From Echinococcus granulosus (lineage: Eukaryota > Platyhelminthes > Cestoda > Cyclophyllidea > Taeniidae), in assembly GCF_000524195.1 (NCBI RefSeq), contig NW_020170450.1, positions 62,001-126,000 of the forward strand: a stretch of 64,000 bases of DNA. The letters run 5' to 3'. The translations under genes were made by a program, and so were the position numbers. The notes beneath the pieces were generated by a model. The model ran no database searches and had not been told where the DNA came from. It was given only the letters and a program-made list of their open reading frames with translations. Shown one piece after another: positions 1-12,600 of the stretch. Position 1 is the first letter of the stretch. Each line of letters begins with the position of its first letter.

Positions 1-1
1 G

Positions 2-229
2 TCCATCTATATTGTGCCTGAAAAAAAACCCAGTAATGATGGAGTGAGTAGCCATTGTGGATGTGCGCTTAATCATTGTGAAGTAGATGTTGAATTTGAT
101 CCAGAGGTGACACCAATCCTACCTGAGGACACAGACACATCGACAATCTCCTCGAGTATAATGAGACTTGGTTTAGCTGCGGCAAGTTCTCCAAGATACA
201 TCACACGAGAGGTACTGATGAAAAAATGA
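2..229 (+). CDS. Possible 3' coding exon, partial at left window edge
   Basis: An open frame runs in from the window edge and ends at a TGA at 227-229, giving about 75 residues. It holds a His/Cys cluster (SSHCGCALNHCEVDVEF) and an acidic Ser/Thr stretch, and ends in MKK. I do not recognise the family. No acceptor can be seen because the 5' side is outside the window. A GT after the GAG at 208-210 could be a donor, so this need not be the final exon. A chance open frame is a real alternative. Confidence 0.3.
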   Translation, partial: SIYIVPEKKPSNDGVSSHCGCALNHCEVDVEFDPEVTPILPEDTDTSTISSSIMRLGLAAASSPRYITREVLMKK

Positions 230-1908
230 AGTGAAGATTTTGTTTTTTTTATTTTTTTCCTTCAAAATTTTCTGTTTTTATGTTCTGACATTAATTTTAC
301 ACAACTATCATCATCAGTATTTGTTTGAATATGCTACTTTGAATTAGGCGGCTCCAGAGTGGCACGAACAATTTGGTGTTGTTCAAACTTCTGCTAATCT
401 GATGTACACGAGAACTGCTTGAGATGAAACGAGTAACAATAGGCATCCATCGTGCCAAAATTTTTGGTCACAAGTCATAAGTGGCTTTAATATGATAAGT
501 AGGTCAGCCTTATTACAACTGACAGCTCAAAGTAAGATCACCTGCCACTTATGAGGTGGCAGTTAGCCTCTGTCGCCTCCATTTCCCAACCTTGATAAAT
601 TGAATAATGTGCATTCGATTCCGTCAGTGATCATGTAAATGCATAATGCCTACAAAAGGTGGTAACTACTCAGGTGCGTGAGGGAGGATACGAAGGTCGA
701 AAGGTGAGAATAGGGACTAGACAGCAAACCTCATCCGCCACCCTCTAGTAAAATATGAATCTATTCATGGATGAATATTGTAATAGGAGATTCTAGCTTC
801 CCCTGCTTTAAGAGGAAGAGAAACACGACTGAGTGACTAGTTCATACCGACCCTGGTGAAAGCGCTCCTGCACGCCTCCGGGAGCACCCCACTCATAATT
901 GCCTATCTGATAATTTCTGTCTACGATGCACCTTATGAAGCGCTTTCGCCAAGATATTCCATTTTCACGGGTTACTCTTGACACCTTAACATCTCTCCTG
1001 TATTATGAAGAAGAGGGAGCCATTTTGACAGTGACGCGCCTCCCTTTGAGTGCTTCATAACCCGAATCAGCTTTTGCAGCCACCAAACATGAAGGTGCAA
1101 GGAAGGTTTCGCGATTAAACGATGTCGGCATCTAAGTATACGAGACTGCAAATTCTGAGGACAATAGTCCGGAACACAGTGAACGGTGTTTCATTACGCC
1201 CGCATTTCTGGGGCCCTCACTGATTACGACAAGTCGTTGCAGCAGGATGACTCAAACGTTCATCTCAGTTACCAGCACCATAAACAGACACCCCATCTGC
1301 ACATGGTGGTCATAAATATTACCTTTTTGGAATTCACTGCTGCTATAGATTATTCCAATCTAAGATCTATCAGCAACTGTTATCCGTAGGTCTGAATTGA
1401 GTCCTTGTAACGCTTTTATCAAGTACCCAGCCAGTAAGACTTAATACTGTTGATTTTTTTCGGCGCAAACTTGCTAACTACAGTCACCAAAGTGGAATTT
1501 AAGCTTATCGCAAATTTTGTAATAGCCAAGAAGCTTGTAGACCCCTCCCATGACACCAACACGAGGGATGAATCGTAGGCGACCAAAATTGGTCTGCACT
1601 AGTTAAGCCAATGAATATCCTTTAAGCACAAAATTATTAGACGCATAAGCAATCATTTTTGCCTAAATATACCATCTAATTATTAAGCAATTACATCAAA
1701 ATTTTCTAGACGCGATATCCATCTGTTATAAGACATATACTACTTAATCCTATCTAAGTAACAAGACGCCGATAATCTGAGGTTAAAATAATAGTATATT
1801 CTTCAAATTAACAAACATAAATAAAAGAACATGAACGCAGAGAATGAAAAAAGAAAGAAGACCAGAAATAAAACTTGTAGTCTGGCAGATTTTCCATTTC
1901 ACGTGGCC
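230..1908. other. Intergenic, nothing recognised
   Basis: This AT-rich spacer starts with a T-rich run after the possible stop at 229. The segment around 820-1100 is more GC-rich, but I could not link it to a gene or to another repeat in the window. The short open frame at 1186-1389 has no start context, splice signal or family resemblance. Confidence 0.5.
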
Positions 1909-3076
1909 CTAACAATTTGGTCGTGGACACGGCGGCCTTTTCGGACAGTAAGGACCCCCAGGACAGGGCGTAGATTGGCAGTTCTTACTCCCTCCAGAAT
2001 CACCGCATAAAGATGTTGATCTTGTCATTGTAGGTCGACAGCAAGTAGGCGAAGGGGAAACAGCACAACCTCGACACGAGTTCACCGGAGGGGAACAGGA
2101 AATTGACCTGATGTAACAAATCGGTGGTGCTGGTGGAGCATCTGGACAACACTTTGGCCGGGGATTCTGGCAACAAGGCGGTTTTGGACGAATCGCTGAA
2201 GCTAGAAGATTGTGAGATGGTGGCTGTGATGGCTGACAACAGTTTGAAGGTGGTGGGCACGTTGGACAGCCAATCAGGCATGATGGCTTAGGACAACAAG
2301 GCGGCATCGGAGGTGGACAACAGCTTTGAGAGTTAGGAGCGGATCGAATCTTTGGACAACAGGAGGGTAAAGCAGTCTTCGGAGGGCACATTTGACATGT
2401 TAGCATCCGAGGTGGGCAGCAGGAAGGTTTTTGAGGTGGTGGACAAACGGGCGGCGGGCAACTTGGGGGTGGNNNNNNNNNNNNNNNNNNNNNNNNNNNN
2501 NNNNNNNNNNNNNNNNNNNNNNNNNNNNNNNNNNNNNNNNNNNNNNNNNNNNNNNNNNNNNNNNNNNNNNNNACAACTGGGCGCTGGACAACTGGGGGGT
2601 GGGCAATTAGGTGGCGGGCAAACGGGTGGTTGTTTTGGACAGCACGCCTGCGACGGGGGTGGAGGTGGACAGGGGCTGGGGCAACAGGGCGAAGATGGAG
2701 GTTTTGTACAAGTGGGCTTCGAAAATTGACACTTCAAGGTTGGACAACAATTTTGAAGTGGAGGGGCATTGGAACAGCAGGTCTGAGTTGGTGTTGAACA
2801 CCGTTTCGTTGCTGACTCTTCCTGACACTTTTGCTGTGAGTGACGTTGCTTTCTTTGGCAGCAAACCAATTTCACAGAGCAAGAAGAAACATTTCCTATT
2901 GCTTGAGGCGGTTGTGATTGGCCTGTTGACTGCGGACAGGCGTCCTTAGATTGACATGCTCTTGAAGGGTTTTGGGATTGTTGCGAACATGATTTACCAT
3001 CTTCACTCAGTTTTGGATAAGCCGTCTGAGATCCTACTGATGAATTTTGGCAAGGATCCTTCCCAGAGTCCGCCAT
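1909..3076 (-). CDS. Cys/Pro-rich low-complexity protein, interrupted by an assembly gap
   Basis: The reading frame starts with ATG at 3076 (MADSGKDPC) and ends at TAG 1909-1911. The first 168 codons (3076-2573) carry a Ser/Gln-rich head and then clusters of CCP, CPPP and PPxC. After the N run, 187 more codons (2472 to the stop) continue the same CCP/PPSC pattern to the end CPKRPPCPRPNC. No signal peptide, membrane segment or intron is visible. The two halves are in different frames if the 100 Ns are taken literally, but both meet the gap at a codon boundary, so the real gap should be a multiple of three. The composition resembles sperm or structural Cys/Pro-rich proteins of other animals (SMCP-like, keratin-associated-like). 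That is a composition match only, not homology, and the function is unknown. The opposite-strand Gly/Gln-rich frames are shadows of this repeat. Confidence 0.6.
2473..2572. other. Assembly gap of exactly 100 N
   Basis: One hundred consecutive N inside the Cys/Pro-rich coding sequence. Both flanks are proline/cysteine codon repeats (PAPSC before, PPPSC after on the minus strand), the kind of sequence that collapses in assembly. The round length looks like a default gap size. Confidence 0.98.
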
Positions 3077-6000
3077 AGCTTCCAACGTCCTAAAAATGGA
3101 AAACCCTAAACAGCTACCTTGGTAAGTAATGTAACTAGTAGGCGATTTAGAAATCTTTTAACTTTCTTTTTTTAGAAAAAAACAGCATTAATCATGCATA
3201 TAGTTCTACACCTTAGAAAAAAGAATCTAACTCCGATCTAGAGCCTTAATTAGTGAATTCGCCTTAAAGAAAATCTACACGACTAATTTGGATTGTGGTA
3301 ATAAAACTGAAAATGTAGCTTTGATAGGCTCACCTTGGTTCAAATGGACAGCTACCTCGGAGATGCAGTGTATGTCCGAGGGATAATACGACGACTTTAT
3401 TGATTTCATGCCACGTGATTTCACGGTTGATTCAGCAAGAAGGTTCGATATGGGCGTGACACTTCTCCATCGCATGCGCTACTGAAATGGGGACAGTAGT
3501 CACTATAGTTAGTAGATTGGGAATGGCGTTTGCTATTAGCCATAATAACGGAAAAAATCTAGCATGCTACTTAATTTAGTAAGGGCAATTTGACATCAAT
3601 TTATTGGTGGCAATTTTAAAGTGGTAAGAATAGTGAAAGAAGGGATTTAACGGAAAAAAAACAGACCTGCTCCGGAAATTAGGTCGCCTTGTTCACTTCT
3701 GCTCCAATGCTAGAGATAAACTTTAGGATAATGATATTTGTTTCAAAACGTTATTAGCTACGCGAGCTCTTCATTGCGTAGGAGTTGCAGACCCCTCATA
3801 GTAGCATGATATCCTAGCAGCGCCTAAGGTCTCGCGATTGCGTGGCATGTTGACACTCAGCTTTACTTCAACAAATGCAAATGAAGCGAGATGGGGTTTA
3901 GGCGAATCGTACGTGACCTAGAGACAGTTTTTATCGTAAGTTGAAGACATAATTTTGACGCAATAATCCTGCTTTGGCTTAAATGTTAGCACAATAAGTG
4001 ACTGGCATGAAGAGTACGTTTACTGTAGAACGGCATCCAGTCTTTAGCACCACATGGCAAATAGATAATTCCACGTCACAATTTGCTCCGCACAGATCTG
4101 GTACCACCACTAACAGGTAGTAGTCTTCATCCAGCACGGAGTCAACAAACCATTGTCAATCATCTGCTGCGATTAACCACAGTCGATCCACCCGTTTTAA
4201 CATTCAGCGCGGCTGTTACATTTCAGCATAATTATGACCTTTTAAAGGAAAACATTTTTACGAGCGCATTTGCAGGACTTTGTTCCTATTTGGATTGCGC
4301 AATTGCCAGAATTATTTTTCGGATGTTTAAAAGTCTTTTTTTCTTAATTTTTGAATCACCAGCAAGATTAAATATGATTAGACTTACTTAACACTTAAAA
4401 TAAACCAATCAACTGCGACAAATTTCCATTATTCACATGTGTTGAAACAAAATTATTAATTTGTTTGTTCATATTCCATATGCGAAGCAAGTAAGATGAA
4501 AAAACGAACGGAGTAAATAACTAAAAAACAATGGGGAGGCATTGCAGGTTGGGCAAAAGCGACTACTGTCAAATGAATAAAGTAGTATGCATTTGAGGAG
4601 CGATTTCTGCTTCAAGCGTATTAACACATAAAAGAAATATTATTTAACTAGTTTACAAGTATCAAAGGGCTGGTGAGCATTTAGCAGGGACCGAATTCGA
4701 TGAAAATCATGAGAGTCCCGTAACTAAAGCACATTTCTAGAGTGAGTCCTGACTGGTAGATATCACTCGCTGTGTACGTTAGTCATCCCCACTAATCGTT
4801 CTATTTCATGCTTACTTTTTTTTATGCACAGACAGCTTACACAACTTATTTTTCATAAAATGTTTGGCACAAGGCCACGTGCACGTGAATCATGTTCTTG
4901 GTGGGGTTGAAATAAAAGAACGCGCCGACTAATGTGCCAGAAGAGGGGTGATTGAGTTTGAAACGATAAATCAGCTTTAAAATGTTCTCATAGAACGAAA
5001 ACAAATGATTTCTTGGTGTTTTCTGACTGGTATTTGAACGGACCACACCGGAAGTTTTAGACTAGACACCATTTAAAAGACTACAGCATCAAGGCTGTGG
5101 TGGCCGATTTTCGCCAGAGATCCTCCTAGCCAACGCAAGACTGTCCTTCTGGTAGGCTTTATGAATTATTCATCCTTCAGAACGCGTTTATAGGATTGAT
5201 TATAACATCAAAAGACCCAAAACTAACGACAGATCAAAAAAATTTATGCTTTTAACGGATGAGAACATGGAATCCCGAGCCTTTGTCAAGGTCGTGATAA
5301 GCTCAAGTTGCGTCGAAGAACGTGTTGCTAAGGTACAGAAGATCCAAAAGGCCACCAGCATGACCCAAAGGTTGAACCGCGGAGTGGGGTACAACTAGCA
5401 GAGAGTGAAGGGCCCGCATAGTCAACAGAATATTAAATCACCATAAAGATTGTCCAGATAGTAAAATACTTACCGATACATTTTTTTGCAAGAAAGAAAA
5501 TCCAACATGACTGACTCAGAAAGTGGTGGTTTAAATTTGCAATAGAAAGTTAATGGCAAGTATACCAAGCCATTTAAGATTGTTTCTTTCGAAAAGACAC
5601 TGAAAAAGGAAAAACGTTAGTGTCGAAATAGACTGAGGGTATTTCTATTTGAATTAAACGGTAGAACACCTTCCCACCACTTATAAGTGGAACCTAATTA
5701 GGCCATAAGGAAGTGGAAGGAAATTTCGTGGAATTCTACGTTTTGGAGGCGGCTTCAACCCCAGAAAATGCCCCTATTTTGATTTTCTAGACCTTTCCAT
5801 CATCACCACTGGTTCCTCAACATTCTATAAATTCGCCCCTGATTTGTTAATGCCAAGGTCAATTGGTTGCTATGGCTACGTGTGGGTGAAGCGACCGCGC
5901 GGCACAAGCTGACCCCGTGGGCCACCCATCAGGCGTGTACGCGCTTGCGGCGTCTCCACCCTCCACGCCGTCGGTAAACATCCGCCTGCATCGACGTCCG

Positions 6001-6643
6001 ACTCATTGATTACCCGGTTCGGTGCCTGAAAGGTTCCAAGTGCAGGCACAACGAGAGTAGTTGGTAACAACTCGGAACATCGGAGATATTTCCCCACATG
6101 TGAAAAACAGACGTAGACAAGAACCGAGTGAAGCGTGTGTACCACAATCGCTGCAAAAAGGAAGCCTCCACCCACCACCACTTCAAACGTAAGATTAAGG
6201 CGATCCTGCCAATCGCCAACAAAATTGGAATTCCCGGTTTCAATGCGGCTTCAGTGCGCCTTCAGGATGTGTCAGCACACATTTATCAAAATTGCTCAAA
6301 AATTAAACATACAACCCGGTTAATGAAGACCAAACACAAAACACACAAAGAATGAATGACAAATTCGCACAAAAGAAACACAAATGATTGCAGATGAAGT
6401 TAAGCGAATCAAACGATTTTGCCTCCACAACAGGAGAAGAGCGGAAATATTGTAGACGATGGAATGTCTGAAAAGAGCAACGTTAGGTTCTGCAGATGTA
6501 TGAAGTGGACACCTCGCAATGTCTCAAGCGTCAGTGAACAGTAACAATGTAGATGAATGGTTGGTCTGGACACAGCAAAATGGGCAGAGAGGAAAAGTTT
6601 TGTTTGTTGAGTCAGGTCACAGAAAGGGTAGAAACTTTACTAA
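3077..6643. other. Intergenic, no gene recognised
   Basis: This spacer lies between the 5' end of the Cys/Pro-rich gene and the 3' end of the granulin gene. The most gene-like item is a minus-strand ATG frame at 5361-5200 whose first residues (MLVAFWIFCTLATRSS) resemble a signal peptide, but it ends after 53 codons without a clear donor. Around 5870-6010 the sequence is GC-rich and open on both strands without family resemblance. I could not find a poly(A) signal for the granulin gene just below 6644. Confidence 0.5.
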
Positions 6644-9600
6644 TCAACCAACTGCTTCAAAAATCCTCGGTAGGAGACGCGGCGCTCGAAGGAAACCGTC
6701 TGTCAAGCTTTTATCACCCTCCATCAAACACCAACCACTGGCGGTACAGACGGAGTCCTTCGGACAGCAATGCAACCCGTCCGAGCAGCAGACGGCCTAA
6801 AGCGGAGGAAAGGGGGAAAGAAAAGCATTCAATACCTAAGCTAGGAGTAGAAAATAATCTCGAGTCTCCCATGAGTGGTTTGAAACGTTGTAGCATTAGT
6901 GTGATGAATACGCGGCACCCTAGACGCTCAGCCGTCTATTCACGAACATGAGAAGTGAGAGAAGAGGGCGTGGAACTGATTGATCACAAGGCAGGGATAA
7001 TAGTTGAAGAGGTGTGTCTAGATTAATTCCAGCTAAAGTTCCAATACTAGAGGCTCATTGACGAATGGTGGAAGTCGGGCAACCTCCATAATTGAACAGA
7101 CACTACTATCGACGAGTCAAAAAACCAACCGGATGGGTTGATTGACTGGAGACGAATGACCGGGTTGGCAGTTGAACCATTCATTGAATCACCAGGTCCA
7201 CCGACTAGATGGACAGTTAGAGAGTAGTCAGATTTTACTCTCAATCTGGCTTCCAAACCGTAATCCTGCAACGGTTCAGATAAATGCCCTTAAAGTACTC
7301 ACAAACGCACCTTCTAGGACAGATTCTATGGAAGTCAAATCAAACATCATCGAAGTTGAGAAGCAGTGCTGATGACACCGCAACGGATTAGGTGGGCCTG
7401 GTCAGTCTAACGATGTCCACTTCCAAATTTCATCACTAAGTGCATCACATCAACAACTTGAGCAACAAATGTTGAAGGTGACTGAACCGAAACGGATTTT
7501 CCTCCTACTTTGATGAAGTTCCATGGCAATGACTCGTGCAGGAATGGATTCAGTTGGACTTCAAAAAGCAATCCTCCTTACCAGCGCCGGCTAAGATGCT
7601 AAAGATTAAAAGACCATCTCACAACGAGGAAATAAATGTTGGCGTTGTGGAGCGGAAAATCTTCCTGAACACTTCATTTAACGTAAATCCAAGCGACGCA
7701 TCACTGATGTCGGGAACTTCTCACCGTGATGGCAACTTATAAACACCTGCTTCGCCTTTTGCAGAATGGAATTTCTAGGGTCGACACTGCAAGCATTACG
7801 TCTTTAGGCATGCCCTTCCGAATTCTAGATCACACAAAATTCTGAGCCGCATCAAGAGCATTCAGGTCTTTGATGAAATATCAACCTCGCCATTAGTGGT
7901 TTTGGGGCCAAAAATTTTGCAGAAATTGGTACCGAAGCTTATTCAAAAGATCCTATTTAGTGCAAGACACCTCAAATGCAGTGGATCTTATCTAATTTCA
8001 AGGCGTAGACGCCAAAGTCCACGATTTCCAAATCGGGAGGGGAAAATTGCTATAACTCTCGAAACCGTCCCATTATATGTTTAAATATACTAGGGCCCAG
8101 CTCACAAGGTATCAAGTCTTTAGATACAAACGCCTACAAAGTTAAAGAACTCGATTTGAAACGGTGACTTCAAAGAAGGGGATTCAAACAAGGACATTCA
8201 TTAATCCTAACTTTCCGTCCAAGTTAATTTGTATCGGTTCTTGCAAAGCATCATCTAGCCTTCGGCTCTTAACTTCTAACTTTTGTAGCAGAGCCACTCA
8301 AAGAATTGGAAGAACGTCAAATTAACGTACATTTTCGAGGGGACAGCAACCGGTCTTCCCATTGCCGGAACAAGGCGTTGCTTTAGGAAAGCAGGCCCCA
8401 AGATACTTGCTCGTCAGAGCTGGTAGGATTTCTGAGCTCGCCCGGATGGTAGATGAGGCATCATCACTGCGGACGCAGGCATTGTAGGTGGTGTCGCATT
8501 CATACGAGGATGGACAGCAATGCTTACGGTCCTTACAACACACGGCCTGAAGAAGGAAAAGACGAGAAGCTAAATAAGCATAAAAGTAGTACCGGACCAT
8601 ATTTCCAAGCAAACTCAGATCACAATAACAAGAATCTTGACATGATCATCTCAACGTGGAAGGAAGGCGGCCATTGTGGAGGGTTGAATATGCGGAGACG
8701 CGACGGGACTATCGAAGCCACATGGACCCCCAAAGGCAAATTAAATGAACAAATCAAAATGCCCCATAAAAGGTAAGTTTATAGCAGGATCAATTAACCG
8801 AAAAAGTTGGTACGGTCGTCGGTAGAACCTGCTGCAATGAATTGTAGGATGGTGCAGACTGTCGGTGCGGTAGTCTTTAGTGTGCTCTCTGCCATCTTTC
8901 ATGTCATCAAACGTCTTTTGAACCTGAAGGCTGTAAGTCGGATTTATCAACCAAGCATAACTCGGTTTCAAGGGCGCAGAAGCTTCTCGAGAGCAAAAGG
9001 TACCACCCATTAGCAGTTTTAAACATCTTTCATGGGGGCGTCTATAGCCCCAGATAAAAGTTCTGAAGGCTTCTGCCTAGGCAGAACCGAGGTGACAACG
9101 AAGTGAATCGATGGGACGAATAGAGAACGTGGGTCTCAGGAACTCCCATCGAATACTTTTGCCTTTAAGATCAGCATTTCCAAGTCATTCAAAGCGCTAG
9201 CTGTCGAAAATCATCCAGCTTATCCTGAGGAATCCACGACAAATCGACCTATGATCTTCGCTTCTGCCTCATGCAGGACATATAAGATGTCAAACTTTAA
9301 CTGCTGCAACAGCCAAAGTAGCAGAAGACGAGTTCCCACAAGGAACACAAAGGAGAAAGCTTCCGAGGAGAAGAACTCTCATTTAATATAATAATCGCGC
9401 GAAATTTTCCAATCTTCCAGCTCTTCTGTGTACGCCACTAATCAGGCCAATTCTGGATTCATGCACACCTTACAGCGTCTTCGAATCACACTCAATGTAT
9501 CGCCATAATACTGAAAGAGGCCAGTTCAGTAGACTCACATTAGGCCACAGACAGCACCCATAAAAGTTGTCATCAATCGGACAGCAGGTCGTATTGCTCG

Positions 9601-12600
9601 GACATATAGTTACGCCGTCTTTGCAAACGATACTGTCGAAAGTGACAAACTTTGCTGCTTTTTTGAACTTCCAAGGTGTTAAAAGGTCACCACTCGAGTC
9701 AGATTTGAGGCATTGATTGAAGGCACACGAGTAACCGTTGCGACAGCAGTGCTCACGATCTAAGCAACAAGTGGTCTAGGAGGCGAATGAAATACTAGCA
9801 ATGGGATTCGTGATGAAAATAAACACTTCAACAACACTTTTACCAGCGATTCAGCCATCTTTCCGTCCCAACTAAAAACCGTCCATTTAACCTACTAAAA
9901 CCCAGCAATTCCTTGATGAACCACGTCATTCATTCCACAGCCTATTCGCTCATTCATCCACCTAGTCATGTGACCGTCCACCTTGTTCATGCATCCATCA
10001 AACGTTACTCGTCCCCTACTGTCGATTCAGCCACTTAGCCTCTACGACTCCGTGCAACTGGAGAGCACCGAGCCATCCATCAGACCAACTAACTTATGAT
10101 AGCGGATTCGAGTTGTCAACTAAAGGGAGCAAATCAGGATCTCCACAACTCTTGGAGTCAAACCAGTAAATTACGCGAATTGAACATTCCAAGATGGGTT
10201 GATAACTAGGCTCCTATGGTGGATAAGCACGATTCCAGAAAGGGCCGTGGTAATAAAATCTGACAATCGGATATGCGCTACATCCCACCGACTGACTGTT
10301 AAAGGAAGATTCTATAAAAAATCTAGTGGGCGTTAATATCAGTTGGGTGAAATGAGGCTTAATTGAGGGAACCATCCCAATACGATGAAGCCAGTCATCT
10401 CTCCGCTTTGATCATAGGCTTCAGGAGAAGTCTCCCAAATAAACTCACATCCAAAAACGGACAACAGCCCCAAGAATCGTCGGCCAACTGGCAGCAGGTG
10501 GCATTGGGACCCTCACAGTAACTGCTATCATCACACATCACAGTTTCTTCTACGGGGTGTTTCGAAGCCTCCCCCGAGACAACGGGGATGATCGGAATGG
10601 TGGATAGTGAGACGCAAGAACCACCGTTCCTAGAGTCGCAGAGGTAGCCCTGAGGACAGCAGTGCTCTCCATCGTTGCAACAAACGGCCTGAAAGGAGGA
10701 AGTATCTCAAGACGATTTGGCTGGAGGATATTACACTAACTGATGTCGCTATCGTACTCGTGAGACGTATTTCCCCTCCCCTAAGCTAACTTTGAATATC
10801 AAGTCATCTAAACAACTAGGAATCTACCCAACTATCTTTCATCTATGCCTTCATGCTTGATCCATCCACCTGTGGACCAGTGCCTAATCTACTCGTCAGA
10901 GTCCGGTTTATTAATTCATAAAGCTACCCATCCATTCAAAACTCAAGACCTCTTATCCCTCAGACTTCTCCAATAGAAGCTGGTAGACCAATAGACATCA
11001 AGCCAAGCAATCTATCGCTGTCAAATAGGTTAAATTTGCTAGCATGTTTCAGTTTGCAAACAGGTATGAAAGAATTCGAATTCCTTATATTCCAAAATTG
11101 AAAGTCACATGAAGTGTCTAAGCGCACAACGACAATCCGAAAAGAGACATAAACCTACATTCTCAAATGGACAGCACGCAAAGGGGGCGCCAGATCCCAC
11201 AGTCTTGCAACAGGTGGAGCCTTTGTGACAGGCAGACTTCCCATCCGAACACTTGACACGCTTTCGACCGATTAAATAATTGGAGGGCTCGAAGGGATTC
11301 ACCCAAGCACCCGATCTGGGCACGCATCCATCCGAGTCACTGGTGCAGTGTGTACCTCTCGGACAACAGTGATAACCGTCTGCGCAGCAATCTGCCTGAA
11401 AGGATGATGGCATTTGAACGAAAGTGATATTGCGGATAATCGGTGAAAAGCAATCAGTAATTAGAAAACGAAGAAAATTGTCACGATTTAAACCAAAGTA
11501 TATTACTTTTATAACATGAATTGCTTACAAGGACGCGAACTAGCAACGTTAACGTGGCAAGTTACCTTGTTTATACACGAAAACGCGGATAGCAAAAGTG
11601 GTGAAAAAAGAACACTGTGGTGTCTAATGAGGCCTTATGAGGTCAAAAAATAGGGAATGACCTATTTTAGCGAAGAGTGAGGTTGAGATGTTATGTTACC
11701 GAGAATATTCACTTCAAATAGTCTTAGAATCCTCAAGCAATTATTAGAATTTCAAACGGGTCGCTTGAACAGATATCTTGTTATGAAATAGTCACTTGTC
11801 AAGAAAAAATAGTACTCTAGCGATCACTGACCTAATGGTGTAACAGAAACTGTAACGAGTGAGAGAAAATGCAAAAACATAACCCTACATACCCACCTTT
11901 TACTTGTGAACTTTGAGTTCACATGAAATGGCTACTTGCAGATCAATTATTCAAGGTTAAACTCATTTTAGCACAAAAAGGCCTAAAATAAATCAAAGTA
12001 GTCCCTTGAGAATTCATGAACTACCACTAAATGAAGGTAATTAAGATCAATCAGAGGTAACCCTGGGCTTCCAAATGGTAAAAAACAATACAAACGAATA
12101 CTTGTCAATGAACTCCCACGACTAATCTTAAAAAAGCCAGTCAAAAGATACGTCCATACACTGACTAGCTGGAGGACATATATACCACTTTTAATTGGAT
12201 ATCTTATCGGTAAAAACAACCGTTTATATGGCTACTAAATGGCAAGAAACTTTATTTACTTTAAAAAGAAACACAAAAAACACCATAACAACAGTTTATG
12301 CAGCAAATTCTGTGAGAAATAAAGATTCCGATGGTAAAGGTTAACAAACATCTATAGGCTGCGTGTGACTTCCTATCGGAAGTAACAGCATGTCAAAAAC
12401 AACAAATGAATAACAAGCCTTCTGGAAAATTTAGGGACCCGACTCTAAGTACGAATACAATGTAAATCCAAAAAATAACCCACCTCCTCGTAAGGACAAC
12501 ACCCCATAGTACCATCGAACATAACGCAGCAGGTATCAGTGTTGCGACATCCCGAGTCTACCAGAGGGCATACTCGACTATCTGAGATCGAGGATAACTC

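Noticed and set aside
2352..2949. Plus-strand Gly/Gln-rich open frames
   Set aside because: They are the antisense of the CCP/PPxC repeat. The minus strand has a clean ATG, stop and consistent Cys pattern.
5876..6355. GC-rich region with open frames on both strands
   Set aside because: No domain, start or splice evidence. The His/Lys-rich plus frame and the hydrophobic minus frame exclude each other and neither is convincing.
6519..6951. Plus-strand open frames of 93 and 132 codons
   Set aside because: They overlap the last granulin exon (6644-6796), which has an acceptor and a diagnostic Cys pattern on the minus strand.
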